This document shows, one piece after another, positions 8,326-18,250 of a DNA stretch of 64,000 nt. The notes beneath the pieces are model-generated. The model was not told the DNA's origin. It ran no database searches and saw nothing but the letters and a program-made list of their open reading frames with translations. Where the stretch lies: positions 2,666,001 through 2,730,000 of the forward strand of contig NC_018691.1 of assembly GCF_000300005.1 (NCBI RefSeq), in the 5' to 3' direction. Within the stretch, counting starts at the first letter, position 1; each line of letters begins with the position of its first letter. Both the position numbers and the translations under genes were made by a program. Source of the stretch: Alloalcanivorax dieselolei B5 (lineage in GTDB: Bacteria > Pseudomonadota > Gammaproteobacteria > Pseudomonadales > Alcanivoracaceae).

Positions 8326-9864
8326 TCATTTTGCAGTCTCCGGGCGTGGAATAACCGCCTCCCACAGGGCTTCGCCCTCCTGGTCCAGCAGCGCGGTTTC
8401 GCTGTCGCCGGGCCCGAACTGGTGCACCTGGCGGTTTTCGCTCCAGGCAGCCCAGTCAGCGCCACGGCCATGGGAGAAGTCGCTCCACACCTGTTGCACC
8501 CGGCTGGCCAGTTGTTTCGGCTGCTCGCCACCACCGGTGAAATACTGCCCCACCGGGGTATCGGTAATGCCGAATACGAACGGCACGTCGACCACATGAC
8601 AGGCCCCCATGGGGATGCCGAACTGGGTGCTCGGCCAGGTGAACTGGAACCCCCAGGTGCGCGGCTGCCGGGAAGACTGGGCGTCCAGCAAACGCAAAGT
8701 CGGCACCCGGAACAGACGGTCGCTCTCCATGGCGGAAAACCAGTCCATATTGCTGCGCTGCGGGTGCGGGGTAACGTGGGCGCGATAATAGTCGAACAGG
8801 CGCTGGCCGTTGCCCGGTGCGGCACGTTCGAAGCGGCGCTGAATCTCGGCCTCATCCATGGCGCGCATTTGCTCCACCGTGGGGAAGCCAGCCAACGGCC
8901 CGGAATATTGAAAGAAATTCCATTCGTCCCGGCACACCCCGGCGAGCAGTTCGATATCCGCGCAGACGCCGTCGGCCATGGCCTGGATCGGAACCTGCGG
9001 CAGCAGGTCGCCGTCCACCATCGGCAGGAAATTCATCCCGAACTGGGGTGTGGAATCCCGCAATCCCCGCGCCACCGACGTACGCAGCGCCTCCCCCTGT
9101 GCCGCCAGCCAGGCGTCACCGTCGGCCTGCCGCAGACGATCGGCGACATCGCCCTCGCCGGGTAACGCCGCCAGAAACGCCTCTGTGACGCGCCGCGACT
9201 CCTCCGGCGACAGCACGAAATCGGCGCCGCCGGACTGGATGATGGCGCGCTGGAACAGTGGTCGCGCCCGTGGCGCCGCCATCAGCGAGGCGACGCTGAA
9301 ACCGCCGGCGGATTCGCCGAAAATGGTCACCTGGTCGGCCCGGCCGCCGAACGCTTCGATGTGACGATTCACCCATTCCAGCGCGGCGATCTGATCACGC
9401 AAGCCCAGGTTGCTGTCCGCGCCCGGCAATACTGAAGCGAAATCGGCGAAGCCATGGGCGCCCAGCCGATAGGCGGCGTTGACCACCACCACCTTGCCAT
9501 TCCGGGCCAGCGCGGCGCCGTTATACAGCATCTGCGATACCGATCCGGCGGTGTAACCGCCACCGTGATACCACAGCATCACCGGAAAGGGCCCTTCGCC
9601 TTCGGGGGCCCAGATGTTCAGATACAGGCAGTCCTCACCGGATTCCTCCACGCCCATCAGCGGGTTGCGGCGCTGCAGGGAAGGCAACGGATAGCGATCG
9701 GCCCGCTGTGCCTGATCACTGTCGGGCAGCGGCTGGGGCGCCTTGAAGCGGCGTTCGCCCAGCGGTGGCAATGCATAAGGCACGCCCCGGAATTCGTGGA
9801 CACCCTCCCCCGCTACGCCCTGATAGCGGCCCTGCGACAGGGTCACGGTCTGTTCATTCGCCAC
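8326..9864 (-). CDS. Type-B carboxylesterase (alpha/beta hydrolase)
   Basis: 512 aa, the normal size for para-nitrobenzyl-esterase-type carboxylesterases. The GTG at 9864 is chosen because AAGGAG stands 6 nt before it; the upstream ATG at 9930 has none. Visible motifs: EFRGVPYALPPLGERRFKAP, EDCLYLNIWAPEG, the oxyanion loop YHGGGYTAG, the nucleophile elbow VTIFGESAGGFSV (Ser about residue 190), and a late His region (GACHVVDVPFVFG). No signal peptide, so probably cytoplasmic. It likely hydrolyses short-chain esters; the exact substrate cannot be inferred. Confidence 0.92.
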   Translation of the reverse strand: MANEQTVTLSQGRYQGVAGEGVHEFRGVPYALPPLGERRFKAPQPLPDSDQAQRADRYPLPSLQRRNPLMGVEESGEDCLYLNIWAPEGEGPFPVMLWYHGGGYTAGSVSQMLYNGAALARNGKVVVVNAAYRLGAHGFADFASVLPGADSNLGLRDQIAALEWVNRHIEAFGGRADQVTIFGESAGGFSVASLMAAPRARPLFQRAIIQSGGADFVLSPEESRRVTEAFLAALPGEGDVADRLRQADGDAWLAAQGEALRTSVARGLRDSTPQFGMNFLPMVDGDLLPQVPIQAMADGVCADIELLAGVCRDEWNFFQYSGPLAGFPTVEQMRAMDEAEIQRRFERAAPGNGQRLFDYYRAHVTPHPQRSNMDWFSAMESDRLFRVPTLRLLDAQSSRQPRTWGFQFTWPSTQFGIPMGACHVVDVPFVFGITDTPVGQYFTGGGEQPKQLASRVQQVWSDFSHGRGADWAAWSENRQVHQFGPGDSETALLDQEGEALWEAVIPRPETAK

Positions 9865-9988
9865 CTTGTTCTCCTTAGCACTTGGCTGGTTGTCGAATTG
9901 TTCGACAGAAAAAAAGAGCCCTGAATGCACTCAACGTACACTTGTAGCCGTTATCACGACGCTTACGACTTGGCACAGGAGCCATTCA

Positions 9989-10330
9989 ATGAGTGAACAT
10001 GACGTAGCAGAAGCCCAAACCGAAGCCACCGGCCTGCGCACGCGCCTGTCCGCCACAACGGACAAGCTTAACAAAGCCGCCCGGGGAATCGTGAATCGGA
10101 TTACCGAAAACGGTGAGCGCCTGCTGAATGAGTTGGTGGAAACCGGTGAAGCGCTGCGCGACAAGGCCGGTGACAAGGCCAAGGCCGTGGCCCCGCAGGA
10201 CTGGCGTGCCAATCTGGCCCATGTGCTTGGCCTGCCCACTCGCGACGAGATGGACGCGCTGGGCAAAAAGCTGGACCGCATCAGCCGCAAGGTCAACAAA
10301 ATCGCCCGCGAGCAGAAAGCCGCCGGCTGA
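9989..10330 (+). CDS. Small phasin-like (PhaF/PhaI N-terminal type) protein
   Basis: 113 aa, highly charged and predicted mostly helical. The C-terminal stretch ANLAHVLGLPTRDEMDALGKKLDRISRKVNKIA matches the 'G-L-P-T-R-D-E-V-x-x-L' plus coiled-coil pattern of poly(hydroxyalkanoate) granule-associated proteins. The N-terminal part (RTRLSATTDKLNKAARGIVNRI) is amphipathic. AGGAG precedes the ATG by 8 nt. No PHA synthase is in the window, so a granule role is inference; it could be another helical surface-binding protein. It lies just upstream of mdh. Confidence 0.6.
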   Translation: MSEHDVAEAQTEATGLRTRLSATTDKLNKAARGIVNRITENGERLLNELVETGEALRDKAGDKAKAVAPQDWRANLAHVLGLPTRDEMDALGKKLDRISRKVNKIAREQKAAG

Positions 10331-10395
10331 GACGTTGGACGTCCGACCTACCCCTCTCTTTTCCTTCCGTCCGTGCGCTTGGCGGCGCGGTCCTC

Positions 10396-10401
10396 TATAA
10401 T
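10396..10401 (+). promoter_or_regulatory. Probable -10 box (TATAAT) of mdh
   Basis: A perfect TATAAT is followed by GCGCGCC, a GC-rich discriminator of the sort seen at growth-rate-regulated promoters, about 40 nt before the mdh start. No good -35 hexamer is visible at 16-18 nt, so the call rests on the -10 alone. Confidence 0.5.
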
Positions 10402-10440
10402 GCGCGCCGACTTCATCTCCCCACGATCTAGGAGACCTTC

Positions 10441-11421
10441 ATGAAAGCACCTGTACGCGTGGCGGTGACTGGCGCCGCTGGTCAAATCAGCTACTCCCTG
10501 CTGTTCCGCATCGCTTCCGGCGACATGCTCGGCAAGGATCAGCCGGTAATCCTGCAATTGCTGGAAATCACCCCCGCTCTGGAAGCCCTGAAAGGGGTGG
10601 TGATGGAACTGGAAGACTGCGCCTTCCCGCTGGTGGCCGGTATTGTGCAAACCGACGACGCCAATGTGGCCTTCAAGGACGCCGACTACGCCCTGCTGGT
10701 AGGTGCCCGTCCCCGTGGCCCGGGCATGGAGCGCAAGGATCTGCTGGAAGCCAACGCGGCGATCTTCTCCGCCCAGGGCAAGGCCATCAACGACAACGCC
10801 AGCAAAGCTATCAAAGTGCTGGTGGTGGGTAACCCGGCCAACACCAACGCCCTGATCGCCCAGCGCAACGCGCCGGACATCGACCCGCGTCAGTTCACCG
10901 CCATGACCCGTCTGGACCACAACCGCGCCATGGCGCAGCTGGCCAACAAGCTGGGCAAGACCGTCAACGACGTGAAGAAGATGACCATCTGGGGCAACCA
11001 CTCCTCCACCCAGTACCCGGATCTGCATCACTGCGAAGTGGACGGTAAAGTGGCCGTCGATCAGATCGAGCAGGACTGGTACGAAGCGGACTACATCCCC
11101 ACCGTGCAACAGCGTGGCGCCGCCATCATCAAGGCCCGTGGCGCTTCCTCCGCCGCTTCCGCCGCCAACGCCGCCATCGACCACATGCGCTCCTGGGCGC
11201 TGGGCACCGATGAAGGTGACTGGGTTTCCATGGGGATCTACAGCGACGGTTCCTACGGTATCCAGGAAGGTCTGATCTACTCCTTCCCCTGCACCTGCAA
11301 GGACGGCGACTGGAGCATCGTCCAGGGCCTGGAAAACAACGAGTTCTCCAAAGCCAAGATGCAGGCCACCGAGCAGGAACTGGCCGAAGAGCGCGACGCG
11401 GTAAGCCACCTGCTGCCGTAA
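10441..11421 (+). CDS. mdh: Malate dehydrogenase (NAD-dependent)
   Basis: 326 aa; oxidises malate to oxaloacetate in the TCA cycle. The N-terminus has the nucleotide-binding motif [25 protein letters not shown]. The specificity loop [17 protein letters not shown] carries the substrate Arg residues. [14 protein letters not shown] and [12 protein letters not shown] hold the catalytic Asp and His. This is the longer 'MDH type 2' form common in Alcanivorax, Pseudomonas-related and betaproteobacterial genomes, rather than the enterobacterial 312-aa form. TAGGAG is 6 nt before the ATG. Confidence 0.97.
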   Translation: MKAPVRVAVTGAAGQISYSLLFRIASGDMLGKDQPVILQLLEITPALEALKGVVMELEDCAFPLVAGIVQTDDANVAFKDADYALLVGARPRGPGMERKDLLEANAAIFSAQGKAINDNASKAIKVLVVGNPANTNALIAQRNAPDIDPRQFTAMTRLDHNRAMAQLANKLGKTVNDVKKMTIWGNHSSTQYPDLHHCEVDGKVAVDQIEQDWYEADYIPTVQQRGAAIIKARGASSAASAANAAIDHMRSWALGTDEGDWVSMGIYSDGSYGIQEGLIYSFPCTCKDGDWSIVQGLENNEFSKAKMQATEQELAEERDAVSHLLP

Positions 11422-11437
11422 TCGCCTCTCCGTGTTT

Positions 11438-11463
11438 ACCGGACCCGCGCTCGCGGGCCCGGT
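11438..11463 (+). terminator. Stem-loop after mdh (possible terminator)
   Basis: ACCGGACCCGCG pairs with CGCGGGCCCGGT with one mismatch and a very short loop, 17 bp after the mdh stop. There is no run of T after it, so it could be a rho-assisted end or simply a 3' stabilising hairpin between the convergent mdh and rraA genes. Confidence 0.4.
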
Positions 11464-11520
11464 GAACCGGTCTCACCCGGAAATACGATTTTCCAGCGGC
11501 AGCCCCTGGGCGGTCTCAAT

Positions 11521-12003
11521 TCACAGCAATGCTTCGGTGGAACTGATCACGCCATTGGCGTCGGCGTAGACGAAATCACCGGGGCGGAAAGTAACGCCGC
11601 CGAAAGTGACGTCGATGTTCAGTTGACCTTCACCTCGGCGCACCGATTTGATCGGCACGCACCCCAGGGTGACCACGCCAAGGTCCAGTTTGGCCAGTTC
11701 CCGCACGTCACGGCAGGCGCCGTAAATGATCACGCCTTCCCAGCCATTGCTCACCGCGTTTTCAGCGATCATGTCGCCGATCAGGGCATTGCGCAGGCTG
11801 CCGCCACCGTCCACCACCAGCACCTTGCCTTTGCCGTCGGTGGCCAGCTGCTCCTTCACACGGGAGTTATCCTCGAAACACTTTACCGTTACGATCTCGC
11901 CGCCAAACGCCTGGCGGCCACCGTAGCTGAACCAGTTAAGCCCGGTGACCACGGACACTTTGTCGGCATGCTCGTCACACAGATCGCAGGTTACAAACGT
12001 CAT
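11521..12003 (-). CDS. rraA: RraA: ribonuclease E activity regulator / HMG aldolase-fold protein
   Basis: 160 aa, matching RraA. Typical segments are [75 protein letters not shown] and [19 protein letters not shown]. RraA trims RNase E activity by binding its C-terminal region; the fold is shared with class II 4-hydroxy-4-methyl-2-oxoglutarate aldolases (catalytic G...R-D motif YGACRD). The ATG at 12003 has AAGGAG 5 nt upstream, better than the GTG at 12009. Confidence 0.93.
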   Translation of the reverse strand: MTFVTCDLCDEHADKVSVVTGLNWFSYGGRQAFGGEIVTVKCFEDNSRVKEQLATDGKGKVLVVDGGGSLRNALIGDMIAENAVSNGWEGVIIYGACRDVRELAKLDLGVVTLGCVPIKSVRRGEGQLNIDVTFGGVTFRPGDFVYADANGVISSTEALL

Positions 12004-12015
12004 ATTCACTCCTTG

Positions 12016-12708
12016 TCAGGCCAGAGCCGGGAACTGGCCCTGGAATTTGCCGGCGAACACCTGAAAATCCCGGTACCGCACCCGGTAGACGCCGGTGTCC
12101 GGCCCCATCAGGGCCATGCCCACCATGGCCTGCGCCACCCGTTCCGCCGGCACCGGCAACCAATGCGCGTCGGTCCAGCGGGTCACCGGTTCCAGCAGCC
12201 GGGAGAGCAGATTGCCCACGTCTTCCGCCAACCGCTTCTCTGGCCGATCGCCGCGCAGCAAGGACGGCTGAATCAAGACCAGCAGCGGCAGGCCAAGCGC
12301 CTCCAGATCCTGTTCCATGCGCCCTTTTACCCGCGCATAGAAAAACGAGGAACGGGCATTGGCGTTGACCGCGGACACCACCATGAAACGTCGCACACCG
12401 GCCTGCTTGGCCATGTGCCCGCAGCGCACCACCAATTCGTGGTCCACATGTTCAAAGGCTTCCCGGGAACCCGCCTGCTTCATGGTGGTGCCCAAACAGC
12501 AGAACACGTCGTCCACCTTGAAGAAGTCACCTTCCTGCTCCAACTGCTCCGGATCGATGACTTTTTCCCGCAGGCGGGAATGTTTCACCTCCACCTCACG
12601 CCGGGTCAGCACCCGCACTTCATCGTAGGCCTTACAACCCAGCAGCAATCTCACACAGTGCCGGCCCACCAGCCCGGTGGCGCCCAGCACCAGAGCACGT
12701 CGGGTCAT
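12016..12708 (-). CDS. NAD(P)-binding Rossmann protein (HTATIP2/atypical SDR type)
   Basis: 230 aa beginning MTRRALVLGATGLVGRHCVRLLL, a GxxGxxG atypical short-chain dehydrogenase motif. VDDVFCCLGTTMKQAGS and VVSAVNANARSSFFYARVKGRMEQDL are diagnostic of the HTATIP2/YwnB-like group of oxidoreductase-homology proteins (Y-x-x-x-K equivalent in YARVK). Length is normal. AAGGAG precedes the ATG by 8 nt. It follows the hybrid kinase gene by 2 nt and leads rraA by 12 nt, so the three may be co-transcribed. Substrate unknown. Confidence 0.85.
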   Translation of the reverse strand: MTRRALVLGATGLVGRHCVRLLLGCKAYDEVRVLTRREVEVKHSRLREKVIDPEQLEQEGDFFKVDDVFCCLGTTMKQAGSREAFEHVDHELVVRCGHMAKQAGVRRFMVVSAVNANARSSFFYARVKGRMEQDLEALGLPLLVLIQPSLLRGDRPEKRLAEDVGNLLSRLLEPVTRWTDAHWLPVPAERVAQAMVGMALMGPDTGVYRVRYRDFQVFAGKFQGQFPALA

Positions 12709-12710
12709 TA

Positions 12711-14939
12711 TTATTCTCCTTCGCCTTCTTCGTGATTGTCGCTCGCCGATCCCAACGGCAGCCAGCGGCGCAATACCGTTTCCATCTCTTCAAGATGCAC
12801 CGGCTTGGCGAGAAAGTCATCCATGCCGGCGGCAAGACAGCGGGCCTGAACGCCCTCGGCGGTGTTGGCGGTAATCGCGATGATCGGCGTGCGCGCACGG
12901 CCTTCCTGGCGTTCGCTTTCGCGCATCACCCTGGTTGCCTCGAATCCGTCCATTCCCGGCAACATGCAATCCATCAACACCAGGTCATAGGTCTCGCGCT
13001 GCAGCAAGGACAACGCCGCCGGTGCATTGCTGAAGGTCTTTACCTGATACCCCAGCTTCGCCAGCATGCCCTTGGTGACCAGTTGGTTGACCTCGTTGTC
13101 TTCCACCAACAGCAAGCGGAAATGTCTGCGGCGCTCCAGAGCCTCCGCGTTTTCCAGCGGCAGATCCCGTACCGGCATGGCCCTCGGCACCCCCAGCAGA
13201 CGCTCCAGAGCCCCGCGCAGGACGCTGCGATGCACCGGCTTCACCAGCACCACCAGGCCATGGCGTTCCACCAGGCGCTGGATCGCTGGCTGGGCCCGTT
13301 CCTCGATGGTGCACATCAGAATCAGCTTGACCGGTCTCAGGGCCGGATCCACCAGCACGTTGTGACACAGATTCAGGGCCAGTTCCTGCCGTTCCCTGGT
13401 ATCCACCAGCAACAGATGAAACTCGGATTGTTCGCGCTGTCCGGCCCGTAACGCCTGCAGCGCGTGGTCGTAATCATGGGCCCCCTGGCACTGACAGCCG
13501 AGCGCCTCGAATTCTTCCTGCAAGCCGGCCAGGGCACCGCCCGCGCTGCCCACCACCAGCGCCTGCAAACCGTCCATGGCGCTCAGCAGTTTCTGCGGTT
13601 CATTCATGTCGCTCTGCATGCCCAAACGAACCGTGAACCAGAAGGTGGCTCCCTCGCCTTCCACGCTTTCCGCTCCAATGGAACCGCCCATGGCCTCGGT
13701 GAGCCCCTTGCACACCAACAAACCGAAGCCGATGTGCTTGGCGGCGAAGGCGTCCTGGGCGCCGTCCAGGAAATGATCCTGGAACAGGGTGCGCAGCGTA
13801 TCGGTATCCATGCCCCTGCCCTGGTCGCTGACTCTGACCCGCAGCACGCCTTCACTGTCGCTTTCTTCGGTGAAATCCACGTCCAGGCGTATCTCGCCTT
13901 TGTCACTGAATTTCACCGCGTTGCTGAGCAGATTGGTCAGCACCTGCATGAAACGGTCACGGTCGCCGCGTACCCGCCGGGGCAGCATGCGATCAATCAT
14001 CGCGGACAATTCCAACCCCTTGCTCTGGGCCATGGGGCCGAACGCTTCCAATGCCTGTTCCAGCGTGCCGCGCAGATCGAAATAGTCGGGGCTGAGCACG
14101 ATACGGCCGGTGAGGATACGGGAGTAGTCCAGCACGTCGTCGATCAGCGCCAGCATCAGTTTTCCGCTCTGCCCCGCCGCTTGCATATATTCACGCTGCT
14201 CATCGGAAAGTTTGGTTTCTTCCAGCAGCGACATCATGCCCATCACCGAGTTCATCGGTGTGCGCAGCTCATGGGCCAGGCGGTAGACCAGGCTCAACTG
14301 GATGTCGGTACCGGCATGCTGATCCCGCCGCCGCTCGTGCTGTTCGCCGCGCCGTTCACGGGTCACCGCGTGCCAGAACAGCTCATACTGGCCCCGGTAC
14401 AGACGGAATAAATAGAAGGTGTAGGCGCCGACCAGGACCACCAGCAGCCACTCTTTCACGCCGCCATAGAAGAACAGCCCGAGCAGGATCGGCACGAACA
14501 TCAGCACGATATAGAGCTGGCGCACACGCAATCCCGCCATCCAGGAGCTGCCCAGAGCGGTGGTGACACCAACGTTGTAGAGAATAACCACGAAGAAGTT
14601 GAAGCCGGCGCCAGTGCGCCACAGCAGCCACACCGGCATCACGCCCCAGACCAGGGCGTGCAGGATCAGTCCGGCGCCGAACAGCTTGCGCCAGCGCGCC
14701 GGACCAGCGCCGTACAGAGCGTCGAATCGGGCGATCAGCCACAACCGGAAGGCCGTGACCAGCACCACCGCGCCGCCGGCAATCAATGTTTCCAGTTCGT
14801 GGGCCCGGTATACCCCGCCCCAGGCCGTCACCAGGGCATAAACCAGAAGGGCCGCCAACACCCCCATCAGGGAGTTCTTGGCGGCCCCGTAATCCACTCG
14901 CTTGAGGACCTTGCGATCTTTTCTGTATATCACCGTCAT
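12711..14939 (-). CDS. Membrane hybrid sensor histidine kinase with two receiver domains
   Basis: 742 aa. About six transmembrane helices lie between residues 25 and 182 with almost no periplasmic domain, so it probably senses within the membrane. HisKA: RLAHELRTPMNSVMGMM with His 223. HATPase: N-box LTNLLSNAVKFSDKGEI, G1 SDQGRGMD, G2 GFGLLVCKGLTEAMGG. The first receiver (about 455-590) keeps an Asp (LLLVDTRER) and a Lys (LVKPVH) but lacks the N-terminal acidic pair, so it looks degenerate. The second (about 612-730) is canonical: LLVEDNEVN, LVLMDCMLPGMDG (Asp about 657), LAKPVH. No Hpt domain or dedicated response regulator is adjacent. Ligand unknown; resembles BarA/GacS-like hybrid kinases without HAMP. 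Confidence 0.92.
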   Translation of the reverse strand: MTVIYRKDRKVLKRVDYGAAKNSLMGVLAALLVYALVTAWGGVYRAHELETLIAGGAVVLVTAFRLWLIARFDALYGAGPARWRKLFGAGLILHALVWGVMPVWLLWRTGAGFNFFVVILYNVGVTTALGSSWMAGLRVRQLYIVLMFVPILLGLFFYGGVKEWLLVVLVGAYTFYLFRLYRGQYELFWHAVTRERRGEQHERRRDQHAGTDIQLSLVYRLAHELRTPMNSVMGMMSLLEETKLSDEQREYMQAAGQSGKLMLALIDDVLDYSRILTGRIVLSPDYFDLRGTLEQALEAFGPMAQSKGLELSAMIDRMLPRRVRGDRDRFMQVLTNLLSNAVKFSDKGEIRLDVDFTEESDSEGVLRVRVSDQGRGMDTDTLRTLFQDHFLDGAQDAFAAKHIGFGLLVCKGLTEAMGGSIGAESVEGEGATFWFTVRLGMQSDMNEPQKLLSAMDGLQALVVGSAGGALAGLQEEFEALGCQCQGAHDYDHALQALRAGQREQSEFHLLLVDTRERQELALNLCHNVLVDPALRPVKLILMCTIEERAQPAIQRLVERHGLVVLVKPVHRSVLRGALERLLGVPRAMPVRDLPLENAEALERRRHFRLLLVEDNEVNQLVTKGMLAKLGYQVKTFSNAPAALSLLQRETYDLVLMDCMLPGMDGFEATRVMRESERQEGRARTPIIAITANTAEGVQARCLAAGMDDFLAKPVHLEEMETVLRRWLPLGSASDNHEEGEGE

Positions 14940-15048
14940 TCTGCCGACATACGGATCAGGCGTAAGTTAGGCCTTGCCGTCATTAAATTCAACCGTAATG
15001 ACGCGCGGGTCAAAGAAGGTCCGCCGTCAGGCACTCACCCACAACATC

Positions 15049-15077
15049 TTTACGTTTACGTAAACTTCCCCTATGCT
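15049..15077 (+). promoter_or_regulatory. liu operon promoter with LiuR-type operator
   Basis: TTTACG (15049-15054) and TATGCT (15072-15077) form a -35/-10 pair 17 nt apart. The perfect palindrome GTTTACGTAAAC (15054-15065) sits between them, where MerR-family regulators bind. It resembles the LiuR motif (TTKACGTWWACGTMAA-like) known for leucine/isovalerate operons in proteobacteria. LiuR, encoded just downstream, is the likely ligand-responsive regulator. Confidence 0.7.
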
Positions 15078-15083
15078 GCCACC

Positions 15084-15479
15084 ATGACAACACAAAAGAC
15101 CTACAGCATCGGCGAGTTGGCCCGCGAATTCCAGATCACCACGCGCACCATTCGCTTTTATGAAGATCAGGGCCTGCTGCACCCACAACGGCGCGGCCAG
15201 ACCCGGATCTATCTACCTTCCGACCGCGTCGCGCTCAAACTGATTCTGCGCGGGAAGCGGCTGGGACTGTCCCTGGCCGAGTCCCGCGAGCTGATCCAGC
15301 TGTACATCCCCGCCGGGGACAACCGCCATCAATTACAAGCCCTGCTCGGCAAAATCGCCGAAAAGCGGGCCATGCTCGAGCAGCAACTCAAAGACATCCA
15401 GGCCATGCAGCAGGAAATGGATGAGGCTGAACAACGGGCCCGTGAGGCCATGATGCAATTGGAGAACAATAATGTATGA
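15084..15479 (+). CDS. liuR: LiuR, MerR-family regulator of the leucine/isovalerate operon
   Basis: 131 aa. The N-terminal MerR helix-turn-helix is [26 protein letters not shown], followed by the wing ([19 protein letters not shown]). A dimerising coiled coil runs to the C-terminus ([23 protein letters not shown]). There is no cysteine metal site, as expected for LiuR. The ATG at 15084 lies 7 nt after the -10 box, so the transcript would be nearly leaderless; the longer frame from 14658 is not credible because it runs through the promoter. It heads the liu operon and overlaps liuA by 8 nt. Confidence 0.9.
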   Translation: MTTQKTYSIGELAREFQITTRTIRFYEDQGLLHPQRRGQTRIYLPSDRVALKLILRGKRLGLSLAESRELIQLYIPAGDNRHQLQALLGKIAEKRAMLEQQLKDIQAMQQEMDEAEQRAREAMMQLENNNV

Positions 15480-16635
15480 CGGTGGATTGGACTTTCACTT
15501 CGACGAAACCCTGAATGCCCTGCGCGACAGCGTTCGCGCCTTTGCCCGGCGCGAAATCGCGCCCATTGCCGCCCAGGTGGACAGCGACAATCTGTTCCCC
15601 AACGAACTGTGGAAAAAACTCGGTGATCTCGGCGTGCTTGGCATCACCGTTTCCGAGGAGTATGGCGGCGCCGGCCTGGGCTATCTGGCCCATACCCTGG
15701 TGATGGAAGAAATTTCCCGCGCCTCCGCATCCATCGGCCTGTCCTACGGTGCCCATTCCAATCTCTGCGTGAATCAGATTTTTCTCAATGGCAACGAAGC
15801 GCAGAAAGCCAAATACCTGCCCAAGCTGGTGAGCGGTGAGCATATTGGCGCCCTCGCCATGAGCGAGCCCGGCGCCGGCTCCGACGTGGTGAGCATGAGC
15901 CTGCGCGCGGAGAAGAAAGGCGATCGTTACATACTCAACGGCAACAAGATGTGGATCACCAACGGACCGGACGCCAACACCTATGTGATCTACGCCAAAA
16001 CCGATATCAACGCCGGACCGCGTGGCATCACCGCTTTCCTGGTGGAACGGGATTTCCCTGGTTTCTCGCGGGCGCAGAAGCTCGACAAGCTGGGCATGCG
16101 CGGCTCCAATACCTGCGAGCTGGTGTTCGAGGACTGCGAAGTGCCGGAGGAAAACATCCTCGGCAAACTGAACGAAGGCGTTCGCGTTTTGATGAGCGGT
16201 CTGGATTACGAACGCACCGTGCTCTCCGGCGGCTCCACCGGCATCATGCAGGCCTGTCTGGATGTGGTCGTGCCCTACGTGCATGAACGCAAACAGTTCG
16301 GCAAGGCCATTGGCGAATTCCAGTTGATGCAGGGCAAACTCGCCGACATGTACGTGACCCTGAATGCCAGCCGCGCCTATCTGTATCAGGTGGCCCGCTG
16401 CTGCGATGCCGGCCAGACCACCCGCAAGGACGCCGCCGGTGTCATTTTGTATTGCGCGGAAAACGCCACCAAGATGGCTCTCGACGCCATCCAGTGTCTC
16501 GGCGGCAACGGCTATGTCAATGAATACCCCACCGGCCGTCTGCTGCGCGATGCCAAGCTCTATGAAATCGGCGCCGGCACCAGTGAAATCCGCCGCATGT
16601 TGATTGGCCGGGAATTGTTCAACGAGAGCGCCTAA
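15472..16635 (+). CDS. liuA: Isovaleryl-CoA dehydrogenase
   Basis: 387 aa acyl-CoA dehydrogenase that converts isovaleryl-CoA to 3-methylcrotonyl-CoA, passing electrons to ETF. Diagnostic features are [15 protein letters not shown] (flavin contact), [19 protein letters not shown], and the catalytic Glu in [13 protein letters not shown], positioned as in isovaleryl-CoA dehydrogenases rather than near the C-terminus. [43 protein letters not shown] completes the family signature. GGAG lies 7 nt before the ATG, and the gene overlaps the end of liuR. Confidence 0.95.
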   Translation: MYDGGLDFHFDETLNALRDSVRAFARREIAPIAAQVDSDNLFPNELWKKLGDLGVLGITVSEEYGGAGLGYLAHTLVMEEISRASASIGLSYGAHSNLCVNQIFLNGNEAQKAKYLPKLVSGEHIGALAMSEPGAGSDVVSMSLRAEKKGDRYILNGNKMWITNGPDANTYVIYAKTDINAGPRGITAFLVERDFPGFSRAQKLDKLGMRGSNTCELVFEDCEVPEENILGKLNEGVRVLMSGLDYERTVLSGGSTGIMQACLDVVVPYVHERKQFGKAIGEFQLMQGKLADMYVTLNASRAYLYQVARCCDAGQTTRKDAAGVILYCAENATKMALDAIQCLGGNGYVNEYPTGRLLRDAKLYEIGAGTSEIRRMLIGRELFNESA

Positions 16636-16637
16636 TA

Positions 16638-18248
16638 ATGCCTAGAATTATCAGTCATCTTAATAAGAGCGCGCCGGAGTTTGACCAATACCGCGAGCAC
16701 AACCTGACGCTGCGCGGGGAATTGCAGGAAAAGCTCGCGCACATCGCCCACGGCGGCGGTGAAGCGGCGGAAGCGCGGTTGCGGGAAAGAGGCAAGTTGC
16801 CGGTGCGGGAACGCATCCAGTACTTGCTGGATCCCGGTTCTCCCTTCCTGGAGCTGTCGGCGCTGGCCGCCGACGGGGTTTACCCCGGCGAGGACGTTCC
16901 CGCCGCCGGCTGCGTCGGCGGCATCGGCCGTATCAGCGGCGTGGAGTGCATGATCGTCGCCAACGATCCCACCGTGAAAGGTGGCAGCTACTATCCGTTG
17001 ACGGTGAAGAAGCATCTGCGCTGTCAGGCCATTGCCGCGGAAAACCGCTTGCCCTGCGTCTATCTGGTGGATTCCGGCGGTGCCAATCTGCCACGCCAGG
17101 ATGAGGTGTTCCCGGACCGGGAGCACTTCGGCCGCATCTTCTTCAACATGGCCAACATGTCCGCCAGCGGCATCCCGCAAATCAGCGTGGTGCTGGGTTC
17201 CTGCACCGCCGGCGGCGCCTATGTGCCGGCCATGGCCGACGAAGTGATCATGGTGCGTAATCATTCCACTGTGTTTCTGGCCGGCCCGCCGCTGGTCAAG
17301 GCCGCCACCGGCGAGGTGGTGAGCGCCGAGGAACTGGGCGGTGCCGCGCTGCACGCCGAGCAATCCGGCGTCGCCGATCATCTGGCCGAGGACGAACCCC
17401 ACGCGCTGGATCTGGCGCGACGCTGCATCGCCCGGCTCAACCGGCGCAAACCGGAACAGCTCGACCTCCGCGAAAGCCGCGCGCCGGCCTATGATCCCCA
17501 GGAACTCTACGGACTGATCCCGCCCACCACCCGCTCACCGATGCCGGCACGGGAGCTGATCGCGCGCATCGTCGACGCCTCCGAGCTGGATGAGTTCAAG
17601 GCCAGCTACGGCACCACCCTGGTCACCGGCTTCGCCCGTATTCACGGCATACCGGTGGGCATTCTCGCCAACGATGGCGTGCTCTATTCCGAGTCGGCGC
17701 TGAAAGGCGCTCACTTCGTCGAGCTGTGCAACCAACGCAAGATTCCGTTGCTGTTCCTGCAGAACATCACCGGGTTCATGGTCGGCAAGAAATACGAAGC
17801 GGAGGGGATCGCCAAGCACGGCGCCAAGATGGTCAACGCGGTAGCCTGCGCCCGGGTACCGAAATTCACCGTGATCACCGGCGGCAGTTTCGGCGCCGGC
17901 AACTACGGCATGTGTGGCCGCGCCTACGACCCGCGCTTCATGTTCATGTGGCCCAATGCCCGCATCTCGGTGATGGGCGGAGAACAGGCCGCCAGCGTGC
18001 TCACCCAGGTCAAGGTGGCTTCGCTGAAAAAGAAAGGCGAGAGCTGGAGTGAGGAACAGGCGCAGGCCTTCCAGGACGAGATGACCGCTCAATACGAGTC
18101 CATGGCCACGCCCTGGTACGCCAGCGCCCGGCTCTGGGACGACGGCGTCATCGACCCGGTGGACACCCGCGACGTGTTGGGGCTGGCGTTGTCCGCCAGC
18201 CTCAACGCGCCTATTGAAGATACCCGCTACGGCGTATTCCGGATGTAA
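16638..18248 (+). CDS. liuB: Methylcrotonyl-CoA carboxylase, carboxyltransferase (beta) subunit
   Basis: 536 aa, biotin-dependent carboxyltransferase. It transfers CO2 from carboxybiotin on LiuD to 3-methylcrotonyl-CoA. The N-half has [38 protein letters not shown] and [19 protein letters not shown]. The C-half has [41 protein letters not shown] and [40 protein letters not shown]. Both halves are the oxyanion-hole motifs of acyl-CoA carboxylase beta chains. It begins 2 nt after liuA and is followed by liuC 2 nt later. Confidence 0.96.
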   Translation: MPRIISHLNKSAPEFDQYREHNLTLRGELQEKLAHIAHGGGEAAEARLRERGKLPVRERIQYLLDPGSPFLELSALAADGVYPGEDVPAAGCVGGIGRISGVECMIVANDPTVKGGSYYPLTVKKHLRCQAIAAENRLPCVYLVDSGGANLPRQDEVFPDREHFGRIFFNMANMSASGIPQISVVLGSCTAGGAYVPAMADEVIMVRNHSTVFLAGPPLVKAATGEVVSAEELGGAALHAEQSGVADHLAEDEPHALDLARRCIARLNRRKPEQLDLRESRAPAYDPQELYGLIPPTTRSPMPARELIARIVDASELDEFKASYGTTLVTGFARIHGIPVGILANDGVLYSESALKGAHFVELCNQRKIPLLFLQNITGFMVGKKYEAEGIAKHGAKMVNAVACARVPKFTVITGGSFGAGNYGMCGRAYDPRFMFMWPNARISVMGGEQAASVLTQVKVASLKKKGESWSEEQAQAFQDEMTAQYESMATPWYASARLWDDGVIDPVDTRDVLGLALSASLNAPIEDTRYGVFRM

Positions 18249-18250
18249 TC

